Assembly (NCBI GenBank): GCA_016715365.1
Contig: JADKAM010000001.1
Span: 1,240,001-1,304,000 of the forward strand
Direction of reading: 5' to 3'
Source of the DNA: Chitinophagaceae bacterium
GTDB taxonomy: Bacteria; Bacteroidota; Bacteroidia; Chitinophagales; Chitinophagaceae
DNA: 64,000 nt
This document shows positions 27,588-35,439 of the stretch, in pieces. A program made the position numbers and the translations under genes. The notes under the pieces were generated by a model. That model worked only from the letters and a program-made list of their open reading frames with translations. It was not told where the DNA came from and searched no databases. Each line of letters opens with the position of its first letter. The first letter of the stretch is position 1.

Positions 27588-28097
27588 TTACGATAACAAT
27601 AAATCAGCATCTTTAAAGATGCCCGAAACCTGGGAAGTATGATGTGGCTGAAACGTGTACCAGCAAAGCACCAGCAACAGGCTGCCAAACCGGGTGTCCA
27701 GCAAAGATTTTGTTTTATTTATTCCATTGTTGATGGCATTAAAGCTGCAGGTAAGCAGGTTTTGCTGCATGGATTCATCATATAATTTAAGTTCGCCCGA
27801 ATTGTTTTCATCAAAAACATAGTTATATCTTTTACCGTCAAGTTCCACAATGCCTTTTCCGGATCCTGGTTTAAATTCTTCAAGCATACCCAGTTTAATG
27901 CCATATTCGTTTCTGATAAATTTACGTTGCGTTAAAAAGCCTTTTTTCTCAAAAGAAAAAATTCTTTTACCCAGCTTGCTTACTATTCTTGCAAACCTGG
28001 TTTGATTGCTGAAGGAGATATCTGCCAGCATTTTTTCATCTTCCCACAATTCAAAATTTTCTGTAGATGCATTGTTGTTTACGTTAACCCATTTCAT
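27588..28097 (-). CDS. Uncharacterised 169-residue protein
   Basis: I do not recognise the family. The protein lacks a signal peptide and membrane segments except a weakly hydrophobic stretch near residues 140-152 (SLLLVLCWYTF). Its middle is rich in beta-strand-like, charged segments such as RKFIRNEYGIKLGMLEE and GKGIVELDGKRYNYV, which gives a Tubby/LURP-like impression of a small beta-barrel, but that is only an impression. The stop lies 129 bp from the PAP2 start on the same strand. About 300 bp upstream is non-coding and described separately. Confidence 0.6.
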   Translation of the reverse strand: MKWVNVNNNASTENFELWEDEKMLADISFSNQTRFARIVSKLGKRIFSFEKKGFLTQRKFIRNEYGIKLGMLEEFKPGSGKGIVELDGKRYNYVFDENNSGELKLYDESMQQNLLTCSFNAINNGINKTKSLLDTRFGSLLLVLCWYTFQPHHTSQVSGIFKDADLLLS

Positions 28098-28221
28098 ATG
28101 CTTATATTTTTGTGTTAATGCTGATGTGAATTTAATTTTAAAATTCTTTACTTATCCTATGTGTGAAAGAATGTGCCTTAAATGTGCATAGTAACAATTT
28201 GATAATATTAACTTAACATAG

Positions 28222-28256
28222 CAAAAAAGCCACCCTGATAAGAATACCGGGTGGGA
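28222..28256 (-). terminator. Rho-independent terminator for the MORN lipoprotein gene
   Basis: CCACCC and GGGTGG (28230-28254 outer limits) form a six-pair GC stem; on the minus strand it is followed by CTTTTTT. It lies about 140 bp past the MORN gene stop. The surrounding 28098-28393 interval has no convincing gene. Confidence 0.62.
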
Positions 28257-28264
28257 AGCATGAG

Positions 28265-28284
28265 TCCTTCGGCTACGCTCAGGA
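28265..28284. repeat. Possible dispersed GC-rich repeat unit
   Basis: TCCTTCGGCTACGCTCAGGA stands out as GC-rich within an AT-rich spacer and has short inverted ends (TCCT/AGGA). Similar sequences of the type GAGCG-AGNCGAAGGA are scattered through many bacterial genomes as REP-like units. Only one copy is in this window, so the call depends on genome-wide copies. Confidence 0.35.
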
Positions 28285-28393
28285 TTTGCTAATTGCTAAG
28301 GAAAATTATAAAAGTGTTCAAACTTAATGTTCGGGTGTAAACTACTATCTGTATGTTACGGAAACATAAATGAATGATTATGTAAATGTTATG

Positions 28394-28900
28394 CTAAGGC
28401 ATTTTTTGTGGAATAAGATTGCCATTTTGGTCAAAGTTGTCAGTGGCTGTTTCTTTGCCTTTTTCATTGTATATTTTCCAGGCACCGGTTTTAAAACCGT
28501 GGAGGTAACTGCCGGTACTTTGCAGGCTTCCATCTTCATAATAAAACTTTCCGGTTCCGTGGTATTGTCCAAATGCATCCAGCGGCAGATCGGCCTGTAA
28601 CTGCCCGTTTTTATAGTAAGAGCCGTAAAAAATACGGGTATCTTTTTTAGCTATAATGATTTGCCTGATGAGGCCGGCCGAATCTTTCATTAACTGGCAT
28701 ATGGTTGAATCTATTTTATTTATATAATATTGAGCAGTTACAAAATCACTTCTGTAATATGCTTTTTCATAACTGCTGTCGCTTTTTTTAATTACCGAGT
28801 CAATAAAGCTGTTGGCTAATATTTTATCATTTACATTTTGCTGTTTGCAGCCGGTAATGAATAAAACAGAAATAGTTACCAAGAAGGAAATTATTTTCAT
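28394..28900 (-). CDS. MORN-repeat lipoprotein
   Basis: The 168-residue protein has an SPII signal (FITGC, Cys18) and a helical N-terminal half (about 20-85). The C-terminal half has toxin-antitoxin-type MORN/MORN_2 repeats: FYGSYYKNGQLQADLPL, GTGKFYYEDGSLQSTGSY and GAWKIYNEKGKETAT. Such proteins are common periplasmic lipoproteins in Bacteroidota with no fixed function. It stands alone between two terminators. The repeat call is firm; the role is unknown. Confidence 0.78.
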   Translation of the reverse strand: MKIISFLVTISVLFITGCKQQNVNDKILANSFIDSVIKKSDSSYEKAYYRSDFVTAQYYINKIDSTICQLMKDSAGLIRQIIIAKKDTRIFYGSYYKNGQLQADLPLDAFGQYHGTGKFYYEDGSLQSTGSYLHGFKTGAWKIYNEKGKETATDNFDQNGNLIPQKMP

Positions 28901-28923
28901 AATGATAATTGAAATACAAATTT

Positions 28924-28960
28924 AAAAAAAAGCATCCACCATATGGCAGATGCTTTTTTT
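28924..28960. terminator. Terminator after the TonB receptor/lipoprotein operon
   Basis: AAAAAAAAGCATC pairs with GATGCTTTTTTT across a 12-base loop. It works in either direction, but the gene that ends here is the surface lipoprotein on the minus strand (stop at 28977). Confidence 0.75.
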
Positions 28961-28976
28961 ATTAAAATAATTTTTA

Positions 28977-30440
28977 TTAAAATTTAGTCCATCCTTTCCA
29001 CCAGCTTGTAAGCGGACCTGCAGGTGCGATGGCACCACGGAAAGTAACAGTCTTATCAAAGAATGTATCACCGGTAAATTTAGGATCGGTAAACCCTCCG
29101 CCGGTTAAAATTTTCTGGTTGCCGTTGGAGCCTGCAAATGGAGTAGGATCTGGTGCAGCATAGTTATATGGTTGTATCAGTTTTGCATCAGCAGTATTGG
29201 CCAGTATGTCATTATTGTAATACGCTCCTGTAAACCAGCTTAAAAAAGTTGCATCATTGGTAATAGTAGCACCCGGCGTTCCTGTAAACCTGGTGTTTAC
29301 TGTGTTACCGGCCAGGGTAATATTTCTCAGGCGTAAAGTACTGTCTTCAATATTTAATGCAGTTGATGTGCCGGTTGTAGCATCAATTTCAATACCTCTT
29401 GGCCATCCCATGATGATAGAGTTAAAGATAGAGATACCTGAATTTCTCCTGATATGTGTAGCACCTCTGAAAAGTGTACTTCCCAGATTATTCAATGTTG
29501 CTCTTGGCCCAATGGCTGTTATGTTGCTGAAAATAGCTGTTGTTTTTGGAGCAGCTGTTGTTCCGGTTGCATTTCCATCGCTTTCAAAAGCTTCTGAAGT
29601 AGAGATATCGGCAATCAGCGAATCACGAAGAACCAGGCCAAACTGTACTTTACCGTTGTAACCATTGTCGGTATCAAAATCATCATCCTGTGTTTTATAA
29701 GCAATAAGGTAGCTGCAATTAACACTGCCACCAAACCACTCAAAAGCATCATCTTTTGCGTAAGTAACCTGTATATGGTCAATGATTGTTCCGCTTCCTA
29801 CAGCAGCCATGGTTAAACTGTTAATTTCTTTATCGGGCTGAAAAGCATAACCGGCATATTCGATACGCACATATTGCAACACACCTGAGTTATCATTGGC
29901 AACAGGTGTTGGTGCAACAGCATCACCGGAACCTGCAAGTCCGTCGCCATTGGCATTATCAATACCGCCCTCAACCTGGTAAAGGCCGGCAGTACCATTA
30001 TAACTTAAATTGTAACCAGCTTTACCGCAAAGTACAATTCCACCCCAGTCGCCCGATTGTGGATTAGGAGAAAGTGATGTAAATATAATCGGATCAGTAG
30101 CTGTACCCGGCGCAATAATTTTTGAACCACGGGTTATAACCAAAGCAGCAACATCAGAACCACTGAAAGAACCTTTAATAACAGTTCCGGCTTCAATAGT
30201 CATTGTATGATTACCAACCATGTAAACAATTCCTTTCAGGATGTACGAATTTGCTTTGCGCAAAACAGTATCGGCATTAATACGGCCCTGCAGGGTAATG
30301 GTTTGGCCTGTAGTGCTGCCGCCACCGCCGCCACCTCCATTAACTACAACAACCTGTATCTCGCCGTCTGTTTCAATTTTTCTACAGCTGCTTACTGTTA
30401 TAGCCATGATAGCTGCTGTGTATAAAATGTACTTTTTCAT
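28977..30440 (-). CDS. Surface lipoprotein partner of the TonB receptor, beta-helix-like
   Basis: The 487-residue lipoprotein (VSSC, Cys19) has a seven-Gly tether near residues 35-41 and then repetitive beta-rich sequence typical of a right-handed parallel beta-helix: TIEAGTVIKG, LVITRGSKIIA, SGDWGGIVLCGKAG, LQYVRIEYAG and ISIFNSIIMGWPRGIEI. An acidic loop TQDDDFDTDNGY could bind a divalent cation. It follows the TonB receptor by 24 bp and ends in a terminator, so the two are an operon. It is not a SusD homologue by sequence. The likely role is ligand capture at the cell surface for the receptor; the PHO-like promoter points to a phosphorus compound, which is inference. Confidence 0.72.
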   Translation of the reverse strand: MKKYILYTAAIMAITVSSCRKIETDGEIQVVVVNGGGGGGGSTTGQTITLQGRINADTVLRKANSYILKGIVYMVGNHTMTIEAGTVIKGSFSGSDVAALVITRGSKIIAPGTATDPIIFTSLSPNPQSGDWGGIVLCGKAGYNLSYNGTAGLYQVEGGIDNANGDGLAGSGDAVAPTPVANDNSGVLQYVRIEYAGYAFQPDKEINSLTMAAVGSGTIIDHIQVTYAKDDAFEWFGGSVNCSYLIAYKTQDDDFDTDNGYNGKVQFGLVLRDSLIADISTSEAFESDGNATGTTAAPKTTAIFSNITAIGPRATLNNLGSTLFRGATHIRRNSGISIFNSIIMGWPRGIEIDATTGTSTALNIEDSTLRLRNITLAGNTVNTRFTGTPGATITNDATFLSWFTGAYYNNDILANTADAKLIQPYNYAAPDPTPFAGSNGNQKILTGGGFTDPKFTGDTFFDKTVTFRGAIAPAGPLTSWWKGWTKF

Positions 30441-30464
30441 TTCTGTATTTTTAGTTTTTAAATT

Positions 30465-33242
30465 TTATAATGAGTAATTAAATGTTAAGCTGTAAGTAGT
30501 ACCATACTTCCTGGTAAAACGATAGGCATCTTTGCTTTTTTGAAAACTTGTTTTACCGCCGGTATTCTGGTAGAAGTATTGGGTTTGATTAAGCAGGTCA
30601 GAAATATTCAATCGTAGTTCTGCTTTTTTCTTAAGTAATTTTTTTGCTAACTGTAAATCAAATAATGGACGGGGTGCTTCATAAATATCCGGAGCGCCAC
30701 CAACAATATCGCCAACCAGGTAAATTCTTTCGCCAATCTGGTTATACAAAAGCGTTGCATTGATGCCATACTTTTCAATGTCATACAGTAATCCTAAATT
30801 CAGGATGTAAGGTGACTGGCCTTGTAATGACCTGTCTACCTGCAATGCTTCGTCTTTTACACGGCTATAGATATAGGCGGCGTTAGCCTGGAATGTAAAA
30901 TTCTTTAAAACTTTAACGAAGTCAAGTTTTTTACGCATCTCCACTTCTACTCCGTATGAGTATGCTTTTTTTGCATTGGCATAATTTAATGTGCTGGCAC
31001 CACCGCCCAGGCCATTAAATATCTGCTCTATCGGATTGGTAAAATGTTTGTAGAATATACCTGCATTGATTACTTCACCGGCTCTCGGATATATTTCGTA
31101 ACGGGCATCAAAATTTGCAATTTTGGTTCTTTTTAAAAGTGGATTTCCCTGAACAGATGCATTCAATTCAAAATCGTAGAGATTGAGGGCAGACAGCTCA
31201 CGAAGCTCGGGACGGATAACCGTTTGAGAACCCGATAACCTGATATTGGTCTTATTATTCAGTTTATAAGTTGCATTTACGCCGGGTAAAAAATCGGTTA
31301 CTTTAGAATAGGTATGGCGTGGATCCCATTTTTTTACACTGCCAATTAACTGGTCGTAATTTTCAACCCTTAAACCCCAAACCACTCTTAACTTATCTGT
31401 AAATTGATTATCCAATTGGAGGAAACCGGCATTGAGTATGGTATTGGCCATGTAACGGAAAGTATTTCCTTTGATGGCATCAAAAGCAAATTTGTTATCA
31501 GTACCGGTGCCGAAATTTGAAGCATCAAATACTTTATCGGCTGGTAATAATCTCAATGCAGGATTATCGAGCGGCAAATAATTGGCAAATAACTGTGCAT
31601 CATACAGACGGTCTTTTATCTGTAACATGTAGCCGCCTTTTATTGCCTGTGTTTTATTCAGCCATTTAAAATTATAAGTAAGATCGCCACCTGCGGTATA
31701 AATATAATCGCTTAGGGTTTGATAAATGCGGCTGCCGCTTTGCTGCGAAAGGGAGTTTGAAAGAAGCAATGTATAAGGATCCTGTGTATTGCTTGCTTTT
31801 GTATATAAGATACGGCGCTGATCGGGAGTATAGCCATCCAGAATATTAAATGCCCCATACCATTTAAATTTAAGTTGCTTGCTCAGGCTATGGTCTCCAC
31901 TGGTTTGTACTGTAAAAAAAGTATTTTGTTTAAAAGTAAACTGGCTTCCTTTCAGTTGCTCTGCTCTTGAATAATCTTCACCGTTGCGCTGTGTAACCGA
32001 GTTGGGCGAGTTTATATTTAAAACTGCTTTTACAGCAACCCTGTGGCGTGGGTTCAGCTGCAGGCTCAGGCTGCCCAGGGCACCTAAGGCAACATCCTGT
32101 TGGTATTTGTCATCATTATAATCTGAAATTACACTTACAACATTGGTAAGGTTATCAATTGCATTCGACCTGTTCAACAATTTAAGGTACTTGTTGCTTT
32201 TATTATAATTGATTGCAAAAATGCCGCCAATGCTTTTACCAAATATTTTGCCTGCAAAACCACCATTTGCCTGGAAGGCAACATTTAGCGGTGCTGAACT
32301 TTTTACCGGGCTCCATGCATTACGCATTTGTTTGCCAATAGCTGTTTTTCCGGCAGGTGATGTAGAATCAAATTGTGCTTTCCTGGTGTAGTCAGCAGGT
32401 AAATTCCGGGTGCCGTCATCCATGCCCAGCCAATCTGTTTTTCCACCCGGATCTTTGAAAAAATCTTTTCCAATGGTTTGAGAATTAAATCCTGTTCCCA
32501 GCTGAATTGAAAAGAAATTTTTAGAAGGGATGTCTTTTGTATTAACCTGTATTAATCCGCCTGCCCACTCTCCGGGAAACTCAGGTACAAATGCTTTGTT
32601 GATGATGATATTATCAATCATGGATGCAGGGATCAGATCAAAAGAAAAAGTTTTACGGTCGGGCTCGGTGCTGGTTAATAACACACCATTGAACATGGCC
32701 TGGTTGTAACGGTCAGCCAATCCCCTTATCACAATGAATTTACCTTCCTGTATACTGGCGCCGGGTGTACGTTTCAATACTTCACCGGTATTTTTATCCG
32801 GGCTTCTTCTGATGGCTTCTGCAGAAATTACAGAAGCAACAGTATTGGTGGTTCTCTGAAAACTGATGAGTGCATTTACACTTTCTTTTTTTGCAGATGT
32901 GGCACGTACAACCACTTCATCGCCTGTTTTTGCTTTTACATCAAGCGCCACATCAACATAAGCAATACCATCATTGCCTGTTTCTATTTCATTTACTTCT
33001 TTTGTTTGATAATTGGTAGAGCTTATCACCAGCGTATATTTTTTGCCTGGTTCAACATTCAGTACAAAGCGTCCATCTAAATTGGTAGCAATACCTTTTG
33101 CGGTTTCTTTAATTAACACGGTAACACCCGCAACAGGGGCGCCGGTTTTTGAATCGGTGATCTTTCCTTCAATCCTTCCTTTTTGGGCAAATGCAACGGA
33201 TATAGTGAGTAGGAACGTAACAATCAGTAGTAGCGGTTTCAT
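30465..33242 (-). CDS. TonB-dependent receptor with carboxypeptidase-regulatory-like N-domain
   Basis: This 925-residue outer-membrane receptor has a signal ending AFAQ, a CarboxypepD_reg-like domain at about 22-105 (GRIEGKITDSKTGAPVAGVTV), a plug domain with RTPGASIQEGKFIVIRGL and FPGEWAGGLIQVNT, and a long barrel ending in an aromatic residue region (TYSLTFNYSL). It lacks a SusD neighbour and instead pairs with a beta-helix-like lipoprotein. Four TAACA-type units in exact 11-bp phase lie 57-94 bp upstream, which suggests phosphate-starvation control. The transported ligand is unknown; phosphate esters or organophosphorus compounds are the working guess. Confidence 0.9.
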   Translation of the reverse strand: MKPLLLIVTFLLTISVAFAQKGRIEGKITDSKTGAPVAGVTVLIKETAKGIATNLDGRFVLNVEPGKKYTLVISSTNYQTKEVNEIETGNDGIAYVDVALDVKAKTGDEVVVRATSAKKESVNALISFQRTTNTVASVISAEAIRRSPDKNTGEVLKRTPGASIQEGKFIVIRGLADRYNQAMFNGVLLTSTEPDRKTFSFDLIPASMIDNIIINKAFVPEFPGEWAGGLIQVNTKDIPSKNFFSIQLGTGFNSQTIGKDFFKDPGGKTDWLGMDDGTRNLPADYTRKAQFDSTSPAGKTAIGKQMRNAWSPVKSSAPLNVAFQANGGFAGKIFGKSIGGIFAINYNKSNKYLKLLNRSNAIDNLTNVVSVISDYNDDKYQQDVALGALGSLSLQLNPRHRVAVKAVLNINSPNSVTQRNGEDYSRAEQLKGSQFTFKQNTFFTVQTSGDHSLSKQLKFKWYGAFNILDGYTPDQRRILYTKASNTQDPYTLLLSNSLSQQSGSRIYQTLSDYIYTAGGDLTYNFKWLNKTQAIKGGYMLQIKDRLYDAQLFANYLPLDNPALRLLPADKVFDASNFGTGTDNKFAFDAIKGNTFRYMANTILNAGFLQLDNQFTDKLRVVWGLRVENYDQLIGSVKKWDPRHTYSKVTDFLPGVNATYKLNNKTNIRLSGSQTVIRPELRELSALNLYDFELNASVQGNPLLKRTKIANFDARYEIYPRAGEVINAGIFYKHFTNPIEQIFNGLGGGASTLNYANAKKAYSYGVEVEMRKKLDFVKVLKNFTFQANAAYIYSRVKDEALQVDRSLQGQSPYILNLGLLYDIEKYGINATLLYNQIGERIYLVGDIVGGAPDIYEAPRPLFDLQLAKKLLKKKAELRLNISDLLNQTQYFYQNTGGKTSFQKSKDAYRFTRKYGTTYSLTFNYSL

Positions 33243-33298
33243 GCAGTATTTATTTACTGCAAAAAGACGACTAGCGTATTATGCCAACATGAATGAAA

Positions 33299-33336
33299 GG
33301 TTAGGGAATTGTTACGGTAATGTTACGGCAATGTTA
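33299..33336 (-). promoter_or_regulatory. PHO-box-like array of four 11-bp repeats upstream of the TonB receptor
   Basis: Read on the minus strand, the units are TAACATTGCCG, TAACATTACCG, TAACAATTCCC and TAACC (forward TGTTA at 33332, 33321, 33310 and GGTTA at 33299). The spacing is exactly 11 bp throughout. This is the strongest example of the repeat in the window and points toward the receptor start at 33242. Confidence 0.6.
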
Positions 33337-33358
33337 TGAGATTGGTTTATTACTTAAA

Positions 33359-33666
33359 CTAACAGGCTTTTCGCAGCTTGTCAGCATACTCATTTGGCAA
33401 CGGGCTTGCTTCAACAGCCCTGATGCTTTTTCTAGATCATATTCAAAACGTAACCGCCCCTGGGGTCACCTCTTTGGGTTTGCCTGCCTAGCCAATATTG
33501 ATGGCGTGGCAATAACTGGTTTTATCAACTCTAGCTTAGCTAAAATGCGGTCGTCAGGTTTGTGCGTATGTTCAGCAACATCTGGCTTGCGGTTTTCAAT
33601 ATCTGCAAAAAACGATTCAAGCGCAGGAAAATTTGCATGGATATCCGAGAATAGTACAATTTTTAT
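33359..33666 (-). pseudogene. Decayed calcineurin-like metallophosphoesterase remnant
   Basis: On the minus strand, directly after the 73-residue gene, an ATA stands where the start codon should be. It is followed by KIVLFSDIHANFPALESFF, the metal-binding start of YfcE/MJ0936-type phosphoesterases. After about 30 codons the frame jumps straight to EHTHKPDDRIL, which in intact relatives lies far toward the C-terminus, so most of the core is deleted. Later pieces appear in different frames: GDPRGGYVL, YDLEKAS and SPLPNEYADKLRKAC before a stop at 33359-33361. Start loss, internal deletion and several frameshifts show true decay rather than a sequencing slip. It may once have been the fourth cistron of the ars operon. 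Confidence 0.75.
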
Positions 33667-33888
33667 TTAATTATCGGTTTCATAGGTAAAGAAATTTAGT
33701 ATGCTTATTTGTTGTCCTTCGGGAAGATTTTTTTCTTTCATATCCGCCCATTTTATTACAGCATCCTGCGTTATGTCATGCAGTGTACCGGAACTGAATG
33801 TATGATCGAGGTGAATCTTTTCATGACTGAATACAGGGCCATCCTGTGTTTGAACCACATAAGCTATATAGGTTAAATGTTTTGACAT
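33667..33888 (-). CDS. Uncharacterised 73-residue protein, third gene of the ars operon
   Basis: This small soluble protein starts 11 bp after the acr3 stop, in line with arsR-acr3, so it is almost certainly co-transcribed. It has three His (one each in SHEKIHLDH and LHDITQD) and no Cys, so it does not look like an arsenite-thiol binder. Sequence landmarks are YIAYVVQTQDGPVF and EGQQISILNFFTYE. I do not recognise the family. It could be an accessory to arsenic handling or simply a passenger. Its stop abuts the phosphoesterase remnant. Confidence 0.6.
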   Translation of the reverse strand: MSKHLTYIAYVVQTQDGPVFSHEKIHLDHTFSSGTLHDITQDAVIKWADMKEKNLPEGQQISILNFFTYETDN

Positions 33889-33899
33889 GATCGTATTTT

Positions 33900-34967
33900 T
33901 TATTTAGTTGAATAATATTTTTTCCTGAACCAGAAAGCCACATTCACCAATGCAATCAGTGCCGGTACTTCTACCAGGGGGCCAATAACACCTGCAAAAG
34001 CCTGGCCACTATTAATACCAAATACGCCAATAGCAACAGCGATGGCCAGTTCAAAATTGTTGCCTGCTGCGGTAAATGCAATGGAAGCGTTTGTAGCATA
34101 ACCGGCTCCCATTTTTTTGCCAATAAAAAAACTTACCACAAACATGATGGCAAAGTAAATGACCAGCGGAACTGCGATACGTAATACATCAAAAGGTATC
34201 TGCACGATCAGTTCGCCTTTTAAACTAAACATAACAACTATTGTAAACAGTAATGCAATTAATGTAATGGGCGAAACAAAAGGGATGAATTTGGTTTCAT
34301 ACCAGGCTGCTCCTTTCCATTTTAATAAAAAAAATCTTGTTAAGAATCCTGCTGCAAAAGGGATACCGAGGTAGATGCCCACACTTTCTGCAATTTTGCC
34401 AATGCTGATATCAACAACAGAGCCGCTGATACCAAATAGTGGCGGTAGTACTGTAATAAAAATATAGGCGTATACACTGTACAACAAAACCTGGAAGATG
34501 CTGTTTAGTGCAACCAGGCCGGCGGCATATTCACGACTGCCTTCTGCCAGTTCGCTCCACACAATAACCATGGCAATGCAGCGGGCTAAACCAATAAGAA
34601 TAAGGCCCACCATGTATTCGGGATAGCCATGTAAAAAAACAATAGCCAATACAAACATTAATATGGGGCCAATGATCCAGTTAAGTAATAGTGAAACGCT
34701 CAGTACTTTGGTGTTTTTAAAAACTTCTTTCAGTTTATCGTACCTCACTTTGGTAAAGGGTGGGTACATCATTAATATTAATCCTATTGCTAAAGGAATA
34801 TTGGTTGTACCCGAAGAGAATGAATTTATAAAGGTTGATGAGGATGGAAAGAAATAGCCAATGGCTACACCGATAGCCATTGCTAAAAAAATCCACAGGG
34901 TTAGATAGCGGTCTAAAAATCCAAGTTTTTTTCTTTCGTGTGCCGGGGCACAATTAGCTGCTGACAT
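33900..34967 (-). CDS. acr3: ACR3-family arsenite efflux permease
   Basis: The 355-residue membrane protein has about ten hydrophobic segments. It shows the ACR3 hallmarks: the conserved Cys in GLARCIAMVIVW (C130), needed for arsenite transport in the family, and FTAAGNNFELAIAVAI in the distal half. It exports arsenite across the inner membrane. It follows arsR by 15 bp. No arsC reductase is in the window, so arsenate reduction must be encoded elsewhere or the system handles arsenite only. Confidence 0.93.
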   Translation of the reverse strand: MSAANCAPAHERKKLGFLDRYLTLWIFLAMAIGVAIGYFFPSSSTFINSFSSGTTNIPLAIGLILMMYPPFTKVRYDKLKEVFKNTKVLSVSLLLNWIIGPILMFVLAIVFLHGYPEYMVGLILIGLARCIAMVIVWSELAEGSREYAAGLVALNSIFQVLLYSVYAYIFITVLPPLFGISGSVVDISIGKIAESVGIYLGIPFAAGFLTRFFLLKWKGAAWYETKFIPFVSPITLIALLFTIVVMFSLKGELIVQIPFDVLRIAVPLVIYFAIMFVVSFFIGKKMGAGYATNASIAFTAAGNNFELAIAVAIGVFGINSGQAFAGVIGPLVEVPALIALVNVAFWFRKKYYSTK

Positions 34968-34982
34968 AATTATTTTTAAAGA

Positions 34983-35315
34983 TTAACAACAATCGGTTTT
35001 CTTTTTTGCCAGTTTAACAGAGATGTTGGCGAAGTAGGTTTGTAACCTGCTGATAGCTTTTTCATCAATACAATAACAAACGGCATTACCTTCTATACTT
35101 CCTTTTATAAGCCCGGCGTTTTTTAGTTCTTTTAAATGCTGAGAAACTGTGGCTTGTGCCAATGGCAATTCATTTACTATATCGCCACATATACAGGTTT
35201 CTACACTTAATAAATACTCTATAATGGCAATCCTTGCCGGGTGCCCCAAAGCTTTTGCCAGTATTGCAATGGAATTATGTTTGCCGGTGAAATGTTCGGT
35301 CTTTGTTGCACCCAT
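34983..35315 (-). CDS. arsR: ArsR/SmtB-family arsenic-responsive repressor
   Basis: The 110-residue winged-helix protein has recognition-helix sequence AQATVSQHLKELKNAGLI and the metalloid-sensing region ETCICGD (C41, C43) in place of the classical ELCVCDL. Further Cys pairs lie at C80/C82 and at the extreme C-terminus (C109, C110), giving several possible thiol sites for As(III). It should repress its own operon and release DNA on arsenite. A perfect 16-bp palindrome lies 10 bp upstream of its start and is the natural operator. Confidence 0.92.
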   Translation of the reverse strand: MGATKTEHFTGKHNSIAILAKALGHPARIAIIEYLLSVETCICGDIVNELPLAQATVSQHLKELKNAGLIKGSIEGNAVCYCIDEKAISRLQTYFANISVKLAKKKTDCC

Positions 35316-35325
35316 ATCTTTATTT

Positions 35326-35341
35326 TAATATTGCAATATTA
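35326..35341. promoter_or_regulatory. Candidate ArsR operator palindrome
   Basis: TAATATTGCAATATTA is a perfect 16-bp palindrome placed just upstream of the arsR start codon (35315). ArsR-family operators are commonly AT-rich inverted repeats of this size near the transcription start. No similar site is seen upstream of neighbouring genes. Confidence 0.65.
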
Positions 35342-35439
35342 CGATAAAGATTTAATCAGTAAAATTATATTTAATTTGCGTCAAACTCCAGCCATGCTGC
35401 ATTGACTTTAGATAAATTAAACGAAAGTGTGTAGAATAA

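Noticed and set aside
29257..29661. 134-codon + frame inside the surface lipoprotein gene
   Set aside because: It is antisense to a gene with a lipobox and a coherent beta-rich protein; it has no signature of its own.
33320..33670. A 116-codon + strand frame over the spacer beside the TonB receptor
   Set aside because: It has no recognisable domain and lies exactly over the minus-strand phosphoesterase remnant, whose family motifs are clear; it is a shadow.
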